From assembly GCA_963701715.1 (NCBI GenBank), contig CAVPAX010000004.1, positions 186,001 through 250,000 of the forward strand: DNA of 64,000 bases, given 5' to 3'. The notes beneath the pieces were generated by a model that did no database searches, was not told the origin of the DNA, and saw only the letters and a list, made by a program, of their open reading frames with translations. The stretch comes from Methylotenera_A sp963701715 (lineage in GTDB: Bacteria > Pseudomonadota > Gammaproteobacteria > Burkholderiales > Methylophilaceae). The stretch's first letter is position 1. The number at the start of each line of letters is the position of its first letter. Position numbers and translations under genes: made by a program. Shown here one piece after another: positions 45,909 through 54,697 of the stretch.

Positions 45909-46850
45909 TTATGCTGCTTCCGCCATTGCATCATGATATGTCAACTGCACAAACACATCTTCCAGACTGGTTTGATCAGGTGCAATTTGATACAAGCCCC
46001 AACCATTTTTAACTGAGGCCTGCACGATTGCTTCATGCGGTGTCTCCCCTTCTGCAAAGCGAACACGCATCATGTTTTTGTCAGTCACTTCAGCTTCGGT
46101 TACCCCTTTAATTTTAAGCAGATCTTCCACGCTTGGGGCTTTATTAAAGCCAACTAACAATTTATTACCTATACGCTGGCGTTTTAGCACATCAATGCCA
46201 CCATTAAATACCAGCTTGCCTTTGTCGATGATCTGCACGTGATCGCATACCATTTCTACCTCTGGCAGAATGTGTGTAGATAAAATCACGCTATGCTCAC
46301 CACCAATTTCACGAATCAATGCACGTATATCGCGAATTTGGATAGGATCCAGCCCCACGGTAGGCTCATCTAAAATCACCACCATAGGCTTGTGAATAAT
46401 GGCTTGTGCAATACCAACACGCTGCTGATAACCATTAGATAAGTTTTCAATCAGACGTTTGCTCATGTGGCTCAAGCCGCAACGCTCCTTTGCATTTTCC
46501 ACTGCCGATTTGATGTGTTTGCCACTTACCCTGTGCAAACGCGCCGCAATCGTTAAATATTCATCTACGGTCAACTCTTTATACAAAGGACGCATTTCAG
46601 GCAAATAGCCGATGAGCGCTTTGGCTTCTTTGGGGTTTTCGATCATGTCGATGCCGCAAATCTTCACGCTGCCTGCGCTAGGTGCCAAGTTGCCTGTAAG
46701 CATTTTCATGGTCGTCGATTTGCCTGCGCCGTTAGGCCCTAAAAAGCCGAGCACCTCGCCCTGCTTAACATTAAAGCTCACATTGCTAACGGCCTCGCGG
46801 CCACCGTAAAGCCTTGTAAGCTCGATTGCTTCTACTGTTAAATTAATCAT
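45909..46850 (-). CDS. ABC transporter ATPase (GldA/CcmA-like)
   Basis: 313 residues. Walker A is GPNGAGKSTTMKML, the signature is LSNGYQQRVGIAQA, Walker B is VVILDEPTVGLD, and the H-loop is LSTHILPE. A C-terminal extension of about 90 residues (VEDLLKIKGVTEAEV to DVFVQLTYHD) is typical of GldA-type export ATPases. It is the first gene of the ABC / permease / GldG / DUF4340 operon and is divergent from the TPR gene. Confidence 0.93.
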   Translation of the reverse strand: MINLTVEAIELTRLYGGREAVSNVSFNVKQGEVLGFLGPNGAGKSTTMKMLTGNLAPSAGSVKICGIDMIENPKEAKALIGYLPEMRPLYKELTVDEYLTIAARLHRVSGKHIKSAVENAKERCGLSHMSKRLIENLSNGYQQRVGIAQAIIHKPMVVILDEPTVGLDPIQIRDIRALIREIGGEHSVILSTHILPEVEMVCDHVQIIDKGKLVFNGGIDVLKRQRIGNKLLVGFNKAPSVEDLLKIKGVTEAEVTDKNMMRVRFAEGETPHEAIVQASVKNGWGLYQIAPDQTSLEDVFVQLTYHDAMAEAA

Positions 46851-47039
46851 AAATATTTATTATGTACCAAGGTAAAACTAATAGATTATGAAACATAATC
46901 TGGTAGATTAGTTTCATACAAAAAGTTATAGTCATGCTTATAGTAAGTAAATTACTGTCCAACCTTTTATTATGGATGAACTTGCGTTAACTGTCACGGA
47001 CTAAACGATACACAAAAGCCATATTTGGATAATTATCGA
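46851..47039. promoter_or_regulatory. Divergent promoter region between ABC operon and TPR gene
   Basis: 189 AT-rich bases between two start codons. It contains an 8-bp perfect hairpin AGATTATG / CATAATCT (46883-46901) nested in a longer imperfect inverted repeat with TGAAAC / GTTTCA ends. It could be an operator, but no regulator family is recognisable. Confidence 0.45.
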
Positions 47040-48716
47040 ATGCCACGAATTAAGAAAATAGTCACCGCATTACTAGTCGGCTTTGCCACAATTAACAGCA
47101 TGGCTGTGCATGCTGACACAAAGCCCACCATTACTTCCGCCAATACGGAGTTTGTATACAAATACCTGCTGGGTGAAATTGCTGGGCAACGCGGTGAAAT
47201 CACATTGGCAAGCCAGTTATTCTTAGATCTTGCCAAGCAAACGCGTGACCCACGCTTGGCCGAGCGCGCTGCACGTGCCGCAGCATATGCTAACCAGCCT
47301 GGCGTTGCTCTGCAGGCGGCTACATTATGGGCAGAGCTAGATCCAAACTCACTTGAGGCTCAGCAAGCCTCAAGTCAATTATTGATAGCCGGCGGCAATT
47401 TAAAGCAAGCCAAACCTCATATTCAAAAGCTATTGGCCAAAGAAGATACTCGAGCTAACGGCTTTTTATATTTAAATTCATTACTAGCAAACCAAAAAGA
47501 CAAAACAGAAGTTTTAACAGCAATTACAGAGTTTGCAGCGCCTTACCCCCAGCTTGCCGAGGCACATTTTGCAGTTGCCCAGGCTGCCTTAATTGCAGAT
47601 CGACCCGACGTCACCAAAAATGAACTTGAAGCCGCAAACAAGCTACGCCCTGGTTGGGAGCTTAGCGCACAAATGCAAGGGCAATTGCTGCTAAAGGAAT
47701 CGCCGGAAAAAGCCATCAGCTTCTATCAGGATTTTTTGAAAAAGTACCCCAACGCAAACGATGTCCGCATGGTGTACGCCAAATTGCTAGTGAGTCAAAA
47801 ACGTCATGCCGAAGCCAAGCCTGAATTTGTAAAACTGGTTGAAAGCTCGAACGGCAGTCCTGAAATTAGCGCTGTGGTAGGTTTGTTGTCACTAGAGTCT
47901 AGTGACTATTTAATGGCAGATAAGTATTTTCAGCAGGCCATCAGTTCAGGATTTAAAGATCCTGACCAGCTCTATGTTTATCTTGGACGCAGCGCTGAGC
48001 GCCAAAAAGATGACACGATGGCACTCAGATGGTACGACAAGATCCAGCCTGGAGAACACTTCCTGGATGGCAGAATTTCTGCTGCCAACGTGATTGCCCG
48101 TACTAAAAGCGTTGATACTGCCATCAAAATGCTGGATGAGATTGATGACCTGATTCCCGAGCAACAAATCATGGTAATTCAAAGCGAGGCCGGTTTGTTA
48201 AATCAGGTCAAACGCTATCAGGAATCATTCGATCTATTAGATAAAGCCGTCAACCACTGGCCTGACTCCATCCAGCTAACCTACGATTACGCCATGGCGG
48301 CAGAGCGCATAGGGAAATTTGAGCTCATGGAATCCAAGCTCTATAAACTCATTAAAATGAAGCCCGACTTTGCCGCAGCCTACAATGCACTTGGGTATTC
48401 GTTTGCAGACCGTAATATCAAACTTAAAGAAGCGCAGTCACTACTTGAAACAGCAGTTAAGCTATCTCCTGACGACCATTACATGCTAGATAGTTTAGGC
48501 TGGGTACACTATCGTTTAGGCAACTTAAGTAAAGCTGCTGACTTGCTGCGCAAAGCCTATGAAATTCAAGCCGACCCTGAAATTGCGGCACATTTGGGCG
48601 AAGTGTTATGGAAACAAGGTCTGCACGAAGAAGCCAAAAAAATCTGGGCGAACGCTTTGAAGGCGTTTCCCGAGAATGATGTGTTATTAGCAACTGCCAA
48701 AAAGTTTAATTCGTGA
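47040..48716 (+). CDS. Periplasmic/outer-membrane TPR protein
   Basis: A protein of about 558 residues with a signal sequence (IVTALLVGFATINSMAVHA) and an array of tetratricopeptide repeats through to the C-terminus, clearest in AAAYNALGYSFADRNIKLKEA and DSLGWVHYRLGNLSKAADLLRKA. ATG 47040 is chosen over an upstream TTG at 47025. It is the standard neighbour of lolB in betaproteobacteria and may scaffold an envelope complex; the partner is unknown. Confidence 0.88.
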   Translation: MPRIKKIVTALLVGFATINSMAVHADTKPTITSANTEFVYKYLLGEIAGQRGEITLASQLFLDLAKQTRDPRLAERAARAAAYANQPGVALQAATLWAELDPNSLEAQQASSQLLIAGGNLKQAKPHIQKLLAKEDTRANGFLYLNSLLANQKDKTEVLTAITEFAAPYPQLAEAHFAVAQAALIADRPDVTKNELEAANKLRPGWELSAQMQGQLLLKESPEKAISFYQDFLKKYPNANDVRMVYAKLLVSQKRHAEAKPEFVKLVESSNGSPEISAVVGLLSLESSDYLMADKYFQQAISSGFKDPDQLYVYLGRSAERQKDDTMALRWYDKIQPGEHFLDGRISAANVIARTKSVDTAIKMLDEIDDLIPEQQIMVIQSEAGLLNQVKRYQESFDLLDKAVNHWPDSIQLTYDYAMAAERIGKFELMESKLYKLIKMKPDFAAAYNALGYSFADRNIKLKEAQSLLETAVKLSPDDHYMLDSLGWVHYRLGNLSKAADLLRKAYEIQADPEIAAHLGEVLWKQGLHEEAKKIWANALKAFPENDVLLATAKKFNS

Positions 48717-48738
48717 ATTAATTTAGAATTGATTTAAT

Positions 48739-49350
48739 TTGCTTTTAAAACGCCATCATTTTTTATTACTGCTATTTTTGTTTGTCGGCGGCTGCGCCAC
48801 GCTCCCTGCACCACCGTCTCAACCGCCAATTTCATCAGCTGTCAATCAGCAACATCTCGCCACGCTTGCCGGCATCAAAACATTTTCGCTAAAAGGCCGT
48901 CTGGGCGTAGTCACCAATCCGCGCGGCTTTTCGGGCGGCATTGATTGGCAGCATCAAATCAGCAATGACAATATTGATGTGTTTTCACCGGTCGGCGGCA
49001 AGGTGGCCAACATTGTCAAAACCCCCAATGGCGTTACGCTTACTTCACAAGATGGCCACAGCATTAAAGCACAGGATGCAGAAGCGCTCACTGAGGCCGC
49101 GCTGGGCTGGCGGCTGCCATTAAACGGGCTGAGCGACTGGGCTTTGGGCAAACCAACTGCAAGCAAAATAGACGCTGCCACATGGAATGAACAAGGCCAT
49201 TTCACAACGCTAAAACAAGACGGCTGGGATATCAGCTATGAAAATTACGTAGAAAATAATGGCGTTTTTTTGCCTGGGAAAATCGTGCTAAAAAGCAATA
49301 AAGTAAATTTGAAATTGTTAGTAGAAAAGTGGATTAACGCTGGCAACTAA
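48739..49350 (+). CDS. lolB: Outer membrane lipoprotein LolB
   Basis: A 203-residue lipoprotein. The lipobox is VGGC (about residues 16-19) after a hydrophobic stretch, and the LolB body has FSLKGRLGV, GFSGGIDWQH, VFSPVGGKVANI and LPLNGLSDWALG. It inserts lipoproteins delivered by LolA into the outer membrane. The only start codon compatible with the signal peptide is TTG 48739. Position between TPR gene and the ispE locus supports the call. Confidence 0.93.
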   Translation: MLLKRHHFLLLLFLFVGGCATLPAPPSQPPISSAVNQQHLATLAGIKTFSLKGRLGVVTNPRGFSGGIDWQHQISNDNIDVFSPVGGKVANIVKTPNGVTLTSQDGHSIKAQDAEALTEAALGWRLPLNGLSDWALGKPTASKIDAATWNEQGHFTTLKQDGWDISYENYVENNGVFLPGKIVLKSNKVNLKLLVEKWINAGN

Positions 49351-49372
49351 AACACTTCATTAATAAAAAACT

Positions 49373-49414
49373 GATGCTCTGCAGGCCGCATGGATATTGG
49401 CTCAGAGGGCGTCC
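49373..49414 (-). repeat. Dispersed palindrome copy R4
   Basis: GATGCTCTG ... TCAGAGGGCGTC arms around GGCCGCATGGATATTGGC; on the minus strand it reads the same core (GAGCCAATATCCATGCGG). The arms are less perfect than in R1 or R3. It marks the junction between lolB and the inserted hydroxylase gene and 23 bases after the lolB stop. Confidence 0.78.
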
Positions 49415-49451
49415 ATGCTTATGTTTAAAAACCTTTAAAAATCAGCATCTT

Positions 49452-50279
49452 ATGGAACAAGCACAAGAATCTTTAAATGACTGGCTAACTTCTCAAATAG
49501 CGAGAGGCTGCAGCCCGGAATCAATGATAGAAGCCATGCAGGCGGCAGGTTATTCCGCAGCAAATGCTCGCAATCTCGTGGTTAATGCGTTTAATGAGGC
49601 TGCTGTTTTGTTAGACGACAGTCTGCAAATAACCGAAGCGTGGCAAAAAATCGTACAGAACCGCGCCGCAACGGAATCAATGAAGCCCATTATTACGCTT
49701 AATGCGCCCAGATTGATGGTTTTTGAGAACTTCCTGAGCGATGCTGAGTGTGATGCACTTGTTACGCTGTCACAGGCGAAAATACAGGATTCCACAGTAG
49801 TCGACCCGGAAACAGGAGAATTTGTAAAACACCCGGAACGCATTTCGAGCGGCACGTATTTTGATCATCAAAGTAACAGCATTGTGATTGAAATTGAAAA
49901 CAGAATTAGTAAGTTATTCGGCTTCCCTGTAAATCAGCAAGAAGCGATCCAGATATTGCATTATGCGTTAGGTGGAGAATACCGTCCGCATTATGACTAT
50001 TTTCCACCGGACGAAGCCGGCAGTCAGCCTGCTATTGCTCACGCAGGACAAAGACTGGCCACGCTAGTAATGTACCTTAATACACCAATAGAAGGCGGCG
50101 GCACTGTTTTTCCAAATCTAGGGCTCACCATCACAGCCAAAAAAGGTTTTGCCCTATATTTTGAAAATATCAATCCGCAAGGTCGGCCATATACCGAAAC
50201 CTTACATGCCGGGCTGCCAGTACTGGCTGGCGAAAAGTGGATTGCCACCAAATGGCTTAGAGAGCGTCCATTATTTTAG
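49452..50279 (+). CDS. 2-oxoglutarate/Fe(II) dioxygenase, prolyl 4-hydroxylase type
   Basis: About 275 residues. The C-terminal P4Hc domain has YRPHYDYFPPDEAG (HxD iron ligands), GGGTVFPNLGLTITAKKG and the distal histidine in ETLHAGLPVLAGEKW, followed by ATKWLRERP with the co-substrate arginine/lysine region. The N-terminal 90 residues are helical and unassigned. ATG 49452 is chosen; the longer frame would run through repeat R4. It probably hydroxylates a prolyl residue in a protein or peptide target that cannot be named. Confidence 0.9.
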   Translation: MEQAQESLNDWLTSQIARGCSPESMIEAMQAAGYSAANARNLVVNAFNEAAVLLDDSLQITEAWQKIVQNRAATESMKPIITLNAPRLMVFENFLSDAECDALVTLSQAKIQDSTVVDPETGEFVKHPERISSGTYFDHQSNSIVIEIENRISKLFGFPVNQQEAIQILHYALGGEYRPHYDYFPPDEAGSQPAIAHAGQRLATLVMYLNTPIEGGGTVFPNLGLTITAKKGFALYFENINPQGRPYTETLHAGLPVLAGEKWIATKWLRERPLF

Positions 50280-50411
50280 CGTTAGAAGATTTGTACCCAC
50301 CAAATTATTGATAAAACCACGAATTAACGCCTAATTCCACCACTGCTCGTGCATTAAAATCAGGCTTGGCCTGCGCATAATTTATGCTAATTACAAATGG
50401 GCATAAATAGC

Positions 50412-51683
50412 ATGAAAAAAGTCATTATATTTTTATTGTTATCAATGAGCTTGAGCATAAATTGCTACGCCACCACCTGGGTTAAACTGAACGAAAACAG
50501 CAGCTCAAAACTCATGCTGGATAAGCAATCCGTGCTGCAACAGGATACTTTACAAAAAGCCTGGGTAAAGGTTGAATACAAAACACTGCAAAAGAATCCG
50601 GAAACACTGGGCACAGAATACAACTTATCAAAATTGCTGTGGTTTTTTGATTGCAAAACACAGAAATCAGCCACATCGCAGGTTTTTCAATATCTTGGCA
50701 ATGAACTTGTTTACTCTGCAGGCGTTGACCCAAAAAACGCTGAGTTTATCGAACCCGTGCCAGAATCTGACGTAGACATCACCATGCGCCATGTTTGCCG
50801 CACAAACAATCCAGCCGCTGTTTCTGCGGAAACTAAACCTGCCCCAGAAAAACAAAACGCACCTTCCGTTAAGCCCGAAAATAGTAAAAATGAAAAGACC
50901 GAAGGAAAAGCAGAACCCGTAGCAGAGAAACCTGAACCGCCGGCTGTTAAGTCTGCGGCCGCCCCGGAAACAAAAACCACTAAATCTAAGCCATCCAAAG
51001 CAGAGGCGCATAAGCCGCATTGGACATATGAAGGCAAAGCAGGTCCAGACAATTGGGGCAAACTTAGTCCGGAATTTTCCACTTGCGATATAGGCCGCAA
51101 CCAGTCCCCTATTAACATCGAGAATACGATGCATGCATCGTTAAAACCGCTTAGGGGAATACAAAAGTTTCCTGCGAAGGATATTTTTAATAACGGCCAT
51201 ACGGTGCAAGTTAACTTTAAAGAAGGCAATATGCTGGTACTGGATAGCGCTGCTTATCAAATGAAGCAGGTACATTTTCATGCGCCAAGCGAAAATACTA
51301 TCAACGGCAAATCTTACCCATTAGAAGCGCACTTTGTGCATGCTGACTCTAAAGGCAACCTTACCGTCATCGGCGTCATGTTCAAGGAAGGCAAGGCCAA
51401 TCTTGGACTGGGAAAACTCTGGTCACAGTTGCCAGACAAAGAAGGTGAGCCAGTTATGGTGAAAAACAGAGTGACGCCAAGTGAATTAATTCCAGAAAAC
51501 CGCAGTTATTATCGATTCAGCGGCTCACTTACCACCCCACCCTGCAGCGAAGGCGTCCGCTGGATACTGATGAAAACCCCAATGACAGCCTCGAAAGAAC
51601 AAATAGAAGCGTTTGAGCATGTGATGAAGCACCATAACAATCGCCCGACACAGGTTTTAAATGGCCGCGTGATTGTTGAGTAA
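50412..51683 (+). CDS. Adhesin-E-like domain fused to alpha-carbonic anhydrase
   Basis: A secreted protein of about 423 residues. Signal peptide (IIFLLLSMSLSINCYA) is followed by a roughly 110-residue domain (TWVKLNENSSSKLMLDKQS, LLWFFDCKTQKSATSQVF) resembling surface-adhesin E-like domains, then a lysine/proline/alanine-rich linker of about 75 residues. The C-terminal 220 residues are an alpha-class carbonic anhydrase: HWTYEGKAGPDNWG, RNQSPINI, zinc histidines in VHFHAPSEN and EAHFVH, and YRFSGSLTTPPCSEGVRW. It hydrates CO2 in the periplasm. ATG 50397 is an alternative start. Confidence 0.9.
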   Translation: MKKVIIFLLLSMSLSINCYATTWVKLNENSSSKLMLDKQSVLQQDTLQKAWVKVEYKTLQKNPETLGTEYNLSKLLWFFDCKTQKSATSQVFQYLGNELVYSAGVDPKNAEFIEPVPESDVDITMRHVCRTNNPAAVSAETKPAPEKQNAPSVKPENSKNEKTEGKAEPVAEKPEPPAVKSAAAPETKTTKSKPSKAEAHKPHWTYEGKAGPDNWGKLSPEFSTCDIGRNQSPINIENTMHASLKPLRGIQKFPAKDIFNNGHTVQVNFKEGNMLVLDSAAYQMKQVHFHAPSENTINGKSYPLEAHFVHADSKGNLTVIGVMFKEGKANLGLGKLWSQLPDKEGEPVMVKNRVTPSELIPENRSYYRFSGSLTTPPCSEGVRWILMKTPMTASKEQIEAFEHVMKHHNNRPTQVLNGRVIVE

Positions 51684-51779
51684 AATAAAATGCATCTTAC
51701 TCAACTGCTCAAAAAAAGAATAAGGATTAATTTAAGGTAGAGACTCGTTATGGATGTACATGCGCTAAAATAAGCATGT

Positions 51780-52631
51780 ATGCAAAATTTTAAAGCATTT
51801 TTAGCACCCGCAAAAATCAACCTGTTTTTGCACATCACCGGACGACGCACGGATGGTTATCACACACTACAAAGTGTGTTTCAGCTGCTGGATTTTTATG
51901 ACACAATTTACCTGAAACCCACAGCAACAGGCGAAATCAAGCGCATCAATGAAATAAGCAACGTACCTGAAAGCCAGGACCTATGCGCCTTGGCAGCCAG
52001 CGCCCTGCAGCGCGAGACCGGTTGCACATTAGGTATAGAATATACTGTCGAAAAACGCATTCCCATGGGTGGCGGTTTGGGTGGCGGCAGCTCAGATGCA
52101 GCAACTGTCTTACTGGCATTGAATCATTTATGGCAGCTTGATCTTAGCCGCGAGCAGTTGATGCAAATCGGCTTAAAACTGGGTGCCGATGTGCCTGTGT
52201 TTGTCTTCGGGCAAAACGCCTGGGCAGAAGGTGTAGGTGAACAACTGACGAAAGTAGATATTCCACCGCAATACTATGTGGTCTTAACGCCGCCAGTTCA
52301 CGTCTCAACTGCACAAATTTTTGCCAATCCCGGATTGACAAGAGACACGAAACCATTGAAAATAGCGGACTTTTCAAGAGATGCAGATTCTAATATTTTT
52401 AGGAACGATCTTGAAACGATAGTTTGTAAAGAATTTCCTGCAGTTGCAGCAACCCTAAAATGGCTTAACCAGTTTGGTCGGGCACGAATGAGTGGTTCAG
52501 GTGCATCTGTATTTGTAGCAGTTAATTCACAACAACAAGCGGATGCAATCTTGGCGCAGAAACCAGTTAATGTTACCGGGTTTGTGGCTAAAGGGTTAAG
52601 CCAGCATCCATGCTTTAGTTTAGTTAAATAA
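51780..52631 (+). CDS. ispE: 4-diphosphocytidyl-2-C-methyl-D-erythritol kinase
   Basis: 283 residues. APAKINLFLHITGRRTDGYH is the family N-terminus; PMGGGLGGGSSDAATVLLAL is the GHMP ATP-binding loop; ARMSGSGASVFVA is GHMP motif 3. It phosphorylates CDP-ME in the MEP isoprenoid pathway. It precedes tRNA-Gln and prs in the usual betaproteobacterial order. A 9-bp inverted repeat (GTTGAGTAA / TTACTCAAC, 51675-51705) lies between the carbonic anhydrase stop and this gene. Confidence 0.96.
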   Translation: MQNFKAFLAPAKINLFLHITGRRTDGYHTLQSVFQLLDFYDTIYLKPTATGEIKRINEISNVPESQDLCALAASALQRETGCTLGIEYTVEKRIPMGGGLGGGSSDAATVLLALNHLWQLDLSREQLMQIGLKLGADVPVFVFGQNAWAEGVGEQLTKVDIPPQYYVVLTPPVHVSTAQIFANPGLTRDTKPLKIADFSRDADSNIFRNDLETIVCKEFPAVAATLKWLNQFGRARMSGSGASVFVAVNSQQQADAILAQKPVNVTGFVAKGLSQHPCFSLVK

Positions 52632-52671
52632 TTTAGTTAATAAATTATTGGAATTAGCAAAATGAGTTTAT

Positions 52672-52748
52672 TGGGGAGTCGCCAAGCTGGTTAAGGCACC
52701 GGATTTTGATTCCGGCATGCGAAGGTTCGAATCCTTCCTCCCCAGCCA
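52672..52748 (+). tRNA. tRNA-Gln (anticodon TTG)
   Basis: A complete cloverleaf: acceptor TGGGGAG / CTCCCCA, anticodon stem CCGGA / TCCGG with loop TTTTGAT (anticodon TTG), T-arm GAAGG-TTCGAAT-CCTTC, discriminator G and encoded CCA. 77 bases. Position between ispE and prs is the usual one in the betaproteobacteria. No separate strong promoter was seen, so it may be co-transcribed with ispE. Confidence 0.97.
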
Positions 52749-52793
52749 GTTTTAGAATGCAGACAAGCAGTCTGCATCAATTTTAATTACAAT

Positions 52794-52832
52794 AAGCGTG
52801 TAGATTAACTGATTTACACGCTTTTATTTTTC
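52794..52832 (+). terminator. Rho-independent terminator after tRNA-Gln
   Basis: Stem AAGCGTGTA / TACACGCTT (9 bp) with a 12-base loop followed by TTATTTTTC. It lies between tRNA-Gln and prs, implying that prs has its own promoter or depends on readthrough. A second, smaller hairpin ATGCAGAC / GTCTGCAT (52756-52776) lies just after the tRNA. Confidence 0.8.
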
Positions 52833-52859
52833 AACCATGTCGATAATAAGGCGAGCACT

Positions 52860-53810
52860 TTGAGTAACGGCAATATGATGGTGTTTACAGGCAATGCCAA
52901 CCCGGAGCTGGCGCAGCAAGTCGCCAAGCATCTTGGCATTGAGCTTGGCCGCGCCGATGTTGGCCGTTTTAGCGATGGCGAAATCATGCTTGAGCTGCTT
53001 GAAAATGTGCGTGGCCGCGATGTGTTTGTGCTGCAATCGACCAGCCACCCCACCAATGATAGCCTCATGGAAGTGATGGTTATGGTGGATGCGCTACGCC
53101 GTTCTTCTGCCGGCCGCATTACAGCTGCTATTCCTTATTTTGGCTATTCACGCCAAGACCGCCGTCCACGTTCTGCCCGCGTGGCCATTACTGCGAAAGT
53201 AGTCGCCAACATGCTTACCAGCGTAGGCGTGAATCGCCTGCTTACAATGGATTTGCACTCTGACCAGATTCAGGGCTTTTTTGACATCCCAGTAGATAAT
53301 ATTTATGCAACGCCTATTCTGCTGGATGACTTGCACAAGAAAAACTATCAGGATTTGGTTGTAGTTTCACCCGATGTCGGCGGCGTGGTACGTGCACGTG
53401 CTGCCGCAAAACAATTAAATGCTGAATTAGCAATTATTGACAAACGTCGCCCAAAAGCTAATGTGGCTAAGGTGATGAACATTATTGGTGAAGTAGCTGG
53501 CCGCAACTGCGTGATTATGGATGACATGGTGGATACCGCCAACACGCTATGCGAAGCTGCCGCCGCACTAAAGGCACAAGGTGCTAAAAAGGTATTGGCT
53601 TACGCCACACACCCCGTATTATCCGGCAATGCGGTTGAACGCATTGCAAACTCAACACTGGATGAGCTGGTTGTCACTAACACCATTCCGCTAACTAAAG
53701 AATCTGCCAGCTGCAAAAAGATCCGCCAATTAAGCGCTGCGGAATTATTGGCAGAAACTATACGTAGAATTAGCCGTGAGGATTCAGTGTCCTCACTCTT
53801 TTTAGATTAA
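52860..53810 (+). CDS. prs: Ribose-phosphate pyrophosphokinase
   Basis: 316 residues, family length. It has FTGNANPELAQQVAKHLG, GRFSDGEIMLE, DLHSDQIQGFFDIPVDN, VSPDVGGVVRARAAAKQL, and the PRPP motif VIMDDMVDTANTL. It makes PRPP from ribose 5-phosphate and ATP. TTG 52860 with AAGGCGAG ahead is the apparent start; ATG 52875 is an alternative that would remove five residues. Confidence 0.97.
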   Translation: MSNGNMMVFTGNANPELAQQVAKHLGIELGRADVGRFSDGEIMLELLENVRGRDVFVLQSTSHPTNDSLMEVMVMVDALRRSSAGRITAAIPYFGYSRQDRRPRSARVAITAKVVANMLTSVGVNRLLTMDLHSDQIQGFFDIPVDNIYATPILLDDLHKKNYQDLVVVSPDVGGVVRARAAAKQLNAELAIIDKRRPKANVAKVMNIIGEVAGRNCVIMDDMVDTANTLCEAAAALKAQGAKKVLAYATHPVLSGNAVERIANSTLDELVVTNTIPLTKESASCKKIRQLSAAELLAETIRRISREDSVSSLFLD

Positions 53811-53987
53811 AACTTGATTTCTTGTAAAAATTTAACAAATCAAAAATAACAAGAAGATGAAACAAAGACGCTAGAAGTAATACGGCAAGGCGAAATCGAC
53901 ACAGTTAGTTTGGATTTATTAAATTTTTAACCCTGTTTTCTGGTCGCGGAGAACAGATTTTAGTGCAGTACCAATAGGAGTAATAAA

Positions 53988-54629
53988 ATGAGTATCGAAA
54001 TTAATGCAGTCAAACGTGACGTCAAAGGTACGGGTGCGAGCCGCCGTCTACGTCGCGCTGGCAATGTGCCGGGTGTAGTTTATGGTGGCGGTAAAGATGC
54101 CGTTAACCTTGAAATCAATCACAAAGAATTGTTTTTACAATTCCGCCATGAAGCTTTTCACGCATCTATCTTAAATTTAAATATAGATGGCAAAAAAGAA
54201 AACGTTTTGTTGCGTGATTACCAAATGCACCCAGTACGTAATACTATTCAACACATTGATTTTCAACGTGTTTCAGCAACTGAAAAAATCCACGTTAAAG
54301 TGCCTTTCCACTTCCTTAACGCTGAAATTGCACCAGGTGTTAAATTGGGCGGCGGTATCGTGGCACACATCATGACAGAAGCAGAAGTAAGCTGCCTGCC
54401 AAAAGATTTGCCTGAGTATGTTGAAGTTGATTTGGCTAACCTTGAAATCGGCCACTCAATTCACCTTTCACAAATCAAGCTTGCCAAAGGCGTTGAGTTT
54501 GTACAATTAGCGCACGGTAACGACGCTGCTGTAGCAGCAATCGCCAAAACACGCGGCGGCATGTCTGATGAAGCAGCCGAAGAAACTGCTGCAACTCCCG
54601 CTGCTCCAGCCGCACCTGCAGCTGAATAA
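53988..54629 (+). CDS. rplY: 50S ribosomal protein L25 (CTC/TL5 form)
   Basis: 213 residues. The N-terminal L25 domain has GTGASRRLRRAGNVPGVVYGGG and the C-terminal CTC extension has FHFLNAEIAPGVKLGGGIVAH and CLPKDLPEYVEVDLANLEIG, ending in an A/P-rich tail. It binds 5S rRNA. The long two-domain form is normal for betaproteobacteria. A strong SD sequence AATAGGAG precedes the ATG. Confidence 0.96.
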   Translation: MSIEINAVKRDVKGTGASRRLRRAGNVPGVVYGGGKDAVNLEINHKELFLQFRHEAFHASILNLNIDGKKENVLLRDYQMHPVRNTIQHIDFQRVSATEKIHVKVPFHFLNAEIAPGVKLGGGIVAHIMTEAEVSCLPKDLPEYVEVDLANLEIGHSIHLSQIKLAKGVEFVQLAHGNDAAVAAIAKTRGGMSDEAAEETAATPAAPAAPAAE

Positions 54630-54645
54630 TCAGGCAGTTACTATT

Positions 54646-54683
54646 AAAAACGCGCGCTTAAAAGTTAAGTGCGCGTTTTTTAT
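54646..54683 (+). terminator. Terminator between rplY and pth
   Basis: AACGCGC / GCGCGTT-type stem with a CTTAA / TTAAG extension, followed by TTTTTTATTT. It lies 17 bases past the rplY stop, and pth begins only about 15 bases after it. Confidence 0.82.
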
Positions 54684-54697
54684 TTATACTTGTCATA

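Noticed and set aside
43738..46850. Gld-type ABC operon as evidence for gliding motility
   Set aside because: GldA/F/G-like ABC sets with DUF4340 occur widely outside gliding bacteria, and no other gliding gene is present.
51675..51705. 9-bp inverted repeat after the carbonic anhydrase gene as a terminator
   Set aside because: The stem is perfect but no T-run follows it on the plus strand; an A-run follows instead.
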